Part shown: positions 13,306 through 16,677 of the stretch, one piece after another
Layout of the letters: each line of letters begins with the position of its first letter
Numbering within the stretch: the stretch's first letter is position 1
Assembly (NCBI GenBank): GCA_001783465.1
Contig: MFMI01000019.1
Span: 1-16,677, forward strand
Origin: Candidatus Kaiserbacteria bacterium RIFCSPLOWO2_02_FULL_54_13
GTDB lineage: Bacteria > Patescibacteriota > Minisyncoccia > Phycocordibacterales > Phycocordibacteraceae
Direction: 5' to 3'
DNA: 16,677 bases
Position numbers and translations under genes: made by a program
The notes under the pieces: model-generated
Seen by the model: only the letters and a program-made list of their open reading frames with translations
What the model was told of the DNA's origin: nothing
The model's database searches: none

Positions 13306-14438
13306 CGCACCGCGCGAGCGACCGCTCTCACGGAGCGCGGGTCAAGCATATCGGGGATAATGTTCGCAGATGTCGGTGTACCGACGAGCGCCGCGAGCGC
13401 GCGAGCGGCGCGAAGTTTCGTTTCTTCAGTTATTTTCTGTACGCCCTTGTCGAGGGCACCGCGGAAGATGCCGGGGAAGACGAGCGCGTTGTTGATTTGG
13501 TTCGGGAAATCGGAACGGCCGGTCGCGATAACCATTGCCCCTGCTCTCTTCGCCGCCTCCGGCAGAATCTCGGGGTCTGGGTTCGCCATCGCAAAGACGA
13601 TTGCCTTCGGCGCCATAGACGCAACATGTTCCCTCTTCAAGAGCCCCTTGCCGGATACGCCGATGAAGACGTCCGCGCCCCGCATCGCAAGAGCGAGGCC
13701 TCCCTTTACCCTGCGCGGGTTGGTGAGCCTGGCAAGCTCGGCCTTGTGCGTATTCAAACCGGAGCGGCCGGCATAGAGAGTGCCCTTACGGTCCAAGAGG
13801 ACGATATCTCTCACACCGGCGGCGAGAAGGAGCTTCGCCACCGCGGTGCCGGCCGCGCCGGCGCCGCTTATTACGATTTTGAGCTTCCTCAAATCTTTCT
13901 TCACCACCTTCGCAGAATTGATGAGCCCGGCAAGCACAACGATGGCGGTGCCGTGCTGGTCGTCGTGCATCACGGGGATATCCAATTCATTAATGAGCCG
14001 TGTCTCAATGTCAAAGCATTTCGGCGCGGCGATGTCCTCCAGATTAATGCCGCCGAAGGCCGGCGCGATAGCCTTCACGACTCGCACTATCTCGTCTGCA
14101 TCCTGCGTCGCGAGCACCAGAGGCCACGCATCAACACCGGCCTTCTCTTTAAATATGAGCGCCTTCCCTTCCATCACCGGCAGGGCGCCATAGGGGCCGA
14201 TGTTCCCGAGACCGAGCACAGCCGAGCCGTCAGAGACGACAGCGACGCTATTCTTCTTAACTGACATTAGCCGCGCATCCCCGGGATGCTTGGCCAGATG
14301 GAGCGACGCGACGCCGACGCCCGGCGTGTACCAGAGCGAGAAATCCTTTTTCTCTTTGAGCTTCACGCGCGCCTTCGTCTCTATCCGCGCCCCCTGCCTC
14401 TTAAATGCAGCAAGAATCTTCTTTGATTTCTGGTTCAT
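13302..14438 (-). CDS. Malic enzyme (malate dehydrogenase, oxaloacetate-decarboxylating)
   Basis: 378 residues, near the usual length of short bacterial and archaeal malic enzymes. It converts malate to pyruvate and CO2 with reduction of NAD(P)+. Visible motifs: YTPGVG (37-42, with catalytic Tyr37), GLGNIGPYGALPVMEGKALI (76-95, with Lys92), NLED (132-135) and MHDDQHGTA (157-165) for divalent metal, the dinucleotide loop SGAGAAG (191-197), ANPDPE (285-290) and QINNALVFPGIFRGALD (314-330). The cofactor (NAD or NADP) cannot be decided by eye. The stop codon overlaps that of the cupredoxin gene: both use the palindrome CTAG at 13302-13305. TATACT at 14448-14453 lies nine bases before the ATG. Confidence 0.95.
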   Translation of the reverse strand: MNQKSKKILAAFKRQGARIETKARVKLKEKKDFSLWYTPGVGVASLHLAKHPGDARLMSVKKNSVAVVSDGSAVLGLGNIGPYGALPVMEGKALIFKEKAGVDAWPLVLATQDADEIVRVVKAIAPAFGGINLEDIAAPKCFDIETRLINELDIPVMHDDQHGTAIVVLAGLINSAKVVKKDLRKLKIVISGAGAAGTAVAKLLLAAGVRDIVLLDRKGTLYAGRSGLNTHKAELARLTNPRRVKGGLALAMRGADVFIGVSGKGLLKREHVASMAPKAIVFAMANPDPEILPEAAKRAGAMVIATGRSDFPNQINNALVFPGIFRGALDKGVQKITEETKLRAARALAALVGTPTSANIIPDMLDPRSVRAVARAVR

Positions 14439-14447
14439 AGAGAGCGC

Positions 14448-14453
14448 AGTATA
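14448..14453 (-). promoter_or_regulatory. Candidate -10 box for malic enzyme
   Basis: TATACT on the minus strand, nine bases from the ATG, lying between the malic enzyme start and the stop of the upstream amidase. The -35 region is weak. It implies a leader of at most a few bases. Confidence 0.4.
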
Positions 14454-14456
14454 CCA

Positions 14457-15749
14457 CTAGGGCGTAGTGAGTTCACGCTCAAGGGCTTCGCGCGTCTTGG
14501 GGCCAAGGGCACCGGTCGTTTCTAGACCATGCGCGTTCTGGTATGCCTCTATCGCCCTACGGGTGCAGAGGCCGCTCTTCCCTGACACCGGGCATTCGGA
14601 GAAGCTCTCGCCAGCGGGCGGATAGTAGCCGAGGCGATGGAGCATTGCCTGGAGCGCGTAGATGCCGGGCCCCGACTCCCCTTTCTGCGCGTCTACAGCG
14701 CTCCAATCATACGGGAACGATACGGAGCCGAAGGTCGGCACTATCGAGTTGTTGAAAAAATCTTGGAGCCCGAGATACGTTGCATACGCATAGTCGGCAA
14801 CGGCCACCGGGAGGACGGACGGCTCTTGAAACTGCGGTTCGTAGATATAGCCGTACTCTATAAGAAGCGCGGCGCCGTCGGCAGTATTGTTGGTACCGAT
14901 GGCGATGAGCTCTTGGTCTTCAACGACGCCGGCGTCTTCCTGTGGGAGCGTACTCGTCGCGTGGTATGCGTTTAACCGAGCCGCTATGGCTTCAGCAATG
15001 GCTATTGAAGCTTCGGCGTTTGAATACTGGCGTTCCGGTACGTAAATTGTGAATCCGTCGTACGTGCCGACTCTGCCCGTACGGCGCCGCGCATAGTCAT
15101 TGAGGTGGAGGTGCAGAGTGATGTCGTATGTGTTCTCGCTCGCCCACTTGTTGATGCCGTAGAGCTGGAGTCTTGCCGAGGGCGACGCTGAATTGTGGTA
15201 TACATGGTCGGCCTGCGGGAGGATGCTCCCGCTCGCAAGATAACTCTCCATGAGGAGCTCTTGCGATTGTTCAAATGCCTTAATATCGGCCGCGCGGGTA
15301 TCAAAGTAAGCTTGTAAAACAGGATTCCACGTATCCTTTCCCCGCGCGACCATGACCTCATAATGCGAGTCCTGCGCGAGAAGCTCGGCGAGCGCGCCTG
15401 CGATATCCACGACGATATCGCGTTCGTACACGCCGTCAAATGCCGTCCCTCCATCTTCTGGCTGGTGCCCGGGGACGATGAGGACGCGAATCTCCCCGTC
15501 CGAGATGTAGCGGCTCTTGGTGGATTTCTTCTTACTCTTATCACTCTTGGGGGCCTGGACATTCTGATAATCATTCTGTATCTGGCTTACCGTGATGCTC
15601 TGCACGAAGAATACTGCGGCGGTCTGCGCTTCTCTCGCCGTCCATGCCATGCCTTCTCGGATATACGTCGCACCGCCGGCAGTAGCGAACATAATGAGTG
15701 ACGACGCGCATCCCGCGTACACTGCAGTCCAAAGCAAGGCATTCCGCAT
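14457..15749 (-). CDS. Secreted N-acetylmuramoyl-L-alanine amidase (Amidase_3) with C-terminal peptidoglycan-binding domain
   Basis: 430 residues from the ATG at 15749, chosen because it opens a signal-peptide-like hydrophobic stretch (MRNALLWTAVYAGCASSLIM) and has a -10 box six bases before it; an in-frame ATG at 15791 is less likely. A Lys/Ser linker (about 66-80) precedes the catalytic domain (about 86-305). Zinc-site candidates are His95 in VPGHQ, Glu109 in VYERD and His213 or His215 in TLHLHLND; Glu298 in LLIEYGYI is the catalytic Glu. Residues about 358-426 form a PG_binding_1 domain (GPGIYALQAMLHRLGYYP, AIEAYQNAHGLETTGALGPKT) with an inserted Cys386-Cys395 loop. It would cut the peptide stem from glycan strands during division or envelope remodelling. 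A regulatory-type palindrome lies about 70 bases upstream. Confidence 0.88.
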   Translation of the reverse strand: MRNALLWTAVYAGCASSLIMFATAGGATYIREGMAWTAREAQTAAVFFVQSITVSQIQNDYQNVQAPKSDKSKKKSTKSRYISDGEIRVLIVPGHQPEDGGTAFDGVYERDIVVDIAGALAELLAQDSHYEVMVARGKDTWNPVLQAYFDTRAADIKAFEQSQELLMESYLASGSILPQADHVYHNSASPSARLQLYGINKWASENTYDITLHLHLNDYARRRTGRVGTYDGFTIYVPERQYSNAEASIAIAEAIAARLNAYHATSTLPQEDAGVVEDQELIAIGTNNTADGAALLIEYGYIYEPQFQEPSVLPVAVADYAYATYLGLQDFFNNSIVPTFGSVSFPYDWSAVDAQKGESGPGIYALQAMLHRLGYYPPAGESFSECPVSGKSGLCTRRAIEAYQNAHGLETTGALGPKTREALERELTTP

Positions 15750-15755
15750 GCGCCA

Positions 15756-15761
15756 ACTATA
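15756..15761 (-). promoter_or_regulatory. Candidate -10 box for the amidase gene
   Basis: TATAGT on the minus strand, separated from the ATG at 15749 by six bases (TGGCGC), the same spacing as for lemA and recG. The -35 is not convincing. A leaderless transcript is implied. Confidence 0.45.
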
Positions 15762-15816
15762 GCGCGAAATGCAGGGAACATTTCTGCACATGTATTAACA
15801 ACTTGAATGTTACTGC

Positions 15817-15854
15817 TATCCAAAATACTGGACGACCGTCATGTATTTTGGATA
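15817..15854. promoter_or_regulatory. 38-bp hyphenated palindrome, copy A (candidate operator)
   Basis: Outer arms TATCCAAAATAC (15817-15828) and GTATTTTGGATA (15843-15854) are perfect 12-bp complements. Inside, GACG-AC-CGTC (15831-15840) is a second, concentric palindrome. It lies 10 bases after the PaaX/Cas2-like gene and about 56 bases upstream of the amidase -10. The central 19 bases (TGGACGACCGTCATGTATT) recur exactly in copy B. Confidence 0.7.
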
Positions 15855-15863
15855 CCTGAGTAT

Positions 15864-16451
15864 TTACGATGCGGGAAGTCCGAAATGCTCGCGTAGGTGT
15901 TTGTCGCGTTCTAGCTGTTCAACAATCATATACAGAGCATCGGCACCAATGCGAAAATTCGCTTTCGCAAGCGCGATAAGATCTTCGCAGTCGTACGGAT
16001 AAATCCACGCACTGTCTTGGAGCCGCACGAATCCATATTCCTGCATAAACACACGCAAACGATTGCGAATGCCACGGCGGCGTTCTGGAATATCGAAGAG
16101 CACCACACGCCAACGACCATCCCAACGTTTCGGTTTTTTAGCACTTTTTTTTCGCATAGATTCAAGTTCAAGCATTTGCTCTCCCGCTTCGGTCACGCAC
16201 GCATACCGCTTGCCGTCTCGCTCCTCAAAAGTAATCAAACCTTTGGCTTTCAAACGACCAAGCGCCGTCTTCGCTTGATAATTAAATCGTGCGCCCTTTT
16301 TGTAGCCGGGCATAAAGCGAAGTAATTGTGCCGCGTTCGGCATCGTTGCTGCAATGAGCACGACGCCACCGATAGCGGCGGCGACTAGAAGTCCTTGCTG
16401 GAATGCTCGCAGTCTCCGGATCTTTTTCGCCTCTTTCTCAATAACACCCAT
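15864..16451 (-). CDS. Membrane-tethered PaaX-like / Cas2-like winged-helix regulator
   Basis: 195 residues from the ATG at 16451; a TTG at 16472 is open but lies against the upstream palindrome. Residues about 18-40 are hydrophobic enough to be a transmembrane helix (GLLVAAAIGGVVLIAA). Residues about 55-95 look like a winged helix (NYQAKTALGRLKAKGLITFEERDGKRYACVTEAG). Residues about 110-190 resemble the ferredoxin-like C-terminal domain shared by PaaX and Cas2: WDGRWRVVLFDIPE with Asp120 in the Cas2 catalytic position, GFVRLQDSAWIYPYDCED, and HFGL at the end. I recognise this as a family common in Patescibacteria and often mislabelled Cas2. There is no cas1 or CRISPR array here, so a regulatory role is likelier. 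Palindromes flank it on both sides, consistent with self-regulation. Divergent from recG. Confidence 0.8.
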   Translation of the reverse strand: MGVIEKEAKKIRRLRAFQQGLLVAAAIGGVVLIAATMPNAAQLLRFMPGYKKGARFNYQAKTALGRLKAKGLITFEERDGKRYACVTEAGEQMLELESMRKKSAKKPKRWDGRWRVVLFDIPERRRGIRNRLRVFMQEYGFVRLQDSAWIYPYDCEDLIALAKANFRIGADALYMIVEQLERDKHLREHFGLPAS

Positions 16452-16472
16452 ACCACTTATCTTTTCACACAA

Positions 16473-16512
16473 CTATCCAAAACAGTGGACGACCGTCATG
16501 TATTGTGGATAG
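16473..16512. promoter_or_regulatory. 40-bp hyphenated palindrome, copy B (candidate operator)
   Basis: Same concentric design as copy A: outer arms CTATCCAAAACAG and GTATTGTGGATAG match at 10 of 13 positions, and the inner GACG-AC-CGTC (16488-16497) is identical. It sits 21 bases upstream of the regulator's ATG and 59 bases upstream of recG, in the divergent promoter region. The right arm contains TGTGGATA, which recurs at the recG start. Confidence 0.7.
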
Positions 16513-16559
16513 TGCAGATATCTGGACGGTGTACCAGTGGGTGAATTGTGGTACTCCTA

Positions 16560-16565
16560 TATACT
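16560..16565 (+). promoter_or_regulatory. Candidate -10 box for recG
   Basis: TATACT six bases before the ATG at 16572; the intervening GTGGAT plus the A of ATG completes a second TGTGGATA motif (16565-16572). The -35 is weak. A leaderless transcript is implied. Confidence 0.45.
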
Positions 16566-16571
16566 GTGGAT

Positions 16572-16677
16572 ATGGATTCAGAGGATGTTATCGAGAAGCA
16601 CTTCACTCATCTCCGGCCGGAGCAGACAAAGGCGCTCACGAAGCTTGGGATACGAACTATTCGCGACTTGTTGTATC
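16572..16677 (+). CDS. recG: ATP-dependent DNA helicase RecG, N-terminal 35 residues (partial, runs off right edge)
   Basis: The plus strand encodes MDSEDVIEKHFTHLRP, then EQTKALTKLGIRTIRDLLY, reaching the window end in frame. The block L-x-KLGI-x-TI-x-DLL-(Y/F) is the opening of the RecG wedge region (usual form: K.L.KLGI.TV.DLL...P). RecG unwinds and reverses stalled replication forks and branched DNA. The helicase motifs lie outside the window, so the call rests on this short block. No Shine-Dalgarno is present; TATACT lies six bases before the ATG. Other proteins with helix-hairpin-helix starts could look similar, so it is not certain. Confidence 0.72.
   Translation, partial: MDSEDVIEKHFTHLRPEQTKALTKLGIRTIRDLLY

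Noticed and set aside
13239..14264. 341-aa open frame on the plus strand
   Set aside because: Lies antisense to the malic enzyme, whose catalytic and cofactor motifs are complete. The composition (Arg/His-rich) is that of a mirror frame in GC-rich DNA.
15864..16472. CRISPR-associated Cas2
   Set aside because: The Cas2-like fold is fused to a winged helix and a membrane segment, and there is no cas1, array or other cas gene in the window.
15817..16512. Transposon ends around the PaaX-like gene
   Set aside because: The two copies are in direct orientation and each is symmetric by itself. The gene between is not a transposase, and I see no target-site duplication.

Overview
The window looks like chromosomal DNA from an uncultured ultrasmall bacterium of the Patescibacteria (Candidate Phyla Radiation, probably Parcubacteria-like). 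No 16S gene is present, so this is an inference. It rests on three things: a membrane-tethered PaaX/Cas2-like protein of a type common in that group; a giant secreted fibre protein with a phage-tail-like repeat region and S74 chaperone domains; and many secreted Ser/Thr/Ala-rich proteins alongside very few Shine-Dalgarno sites. Most genes are on the minus strand. The exceptions are a cupredoxin-like gene and a partial recG at the right edge.

Layout, left to right. (1) 1-70: the 5' end of gap (glyceraldehyde-3-phosphate dehydrogenase), leaving through the left edge. (2) 124-425: a truncated REP-associated tyrosine transposase with four copies of a GGGCGCCC-centred palindrome. (3) 441-6275: a 1944-residue secreted fibre/adhesin with phage-fibre repeats, GIGTT(S/T)P repeats, two S74 domains in tandem and a 170-residue Thr/Ser tail. 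(4) 6276-6695: a 420-bp gap with a hairpin at the preceding stop and one possible 44-aa ORF with an ideal ribosome-binding site. (5) 6696-10368: three tightly packed genes encoding a secreted dockerin protein and two membrane-anchored cohesin proteins, just downstream of tRNA-Ser(GGA). (6) 10531-12765: lemA, a diguanylate cyclase gene and htpX in one operon. (7) 12832-14438: a cupredoxin-like lipid-side protein and a malic enzyme, convergent and sharing a CTAG stop. (8) 14457-15749: a secreted zinc amidase with a peptidoglycan-binding domain. (9) 15864-16451: the PaaX/Cas2-like regulator, bracketed by two copies of a 38-40 bp hyphenated palindrome. (10) 16572 onward: recG, partial.

The main theme is the cell surface. 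The dockerin and cohesin proteins are encoded together and could assemble into a non-covalent surface complex: one soluble dockerin partner and two anchored cohesin receptors, one of which has a cytoplasmic coiled coil. The giant S74 fibre next door could be an attachment organelle. An amidase, LemA/HtpX envelope quality control and a c-di-GMP synthase complete an envelope- and attachment-centred neighbourhood. Functions are inferred from sequence motifs recognised by eye; no search was run.
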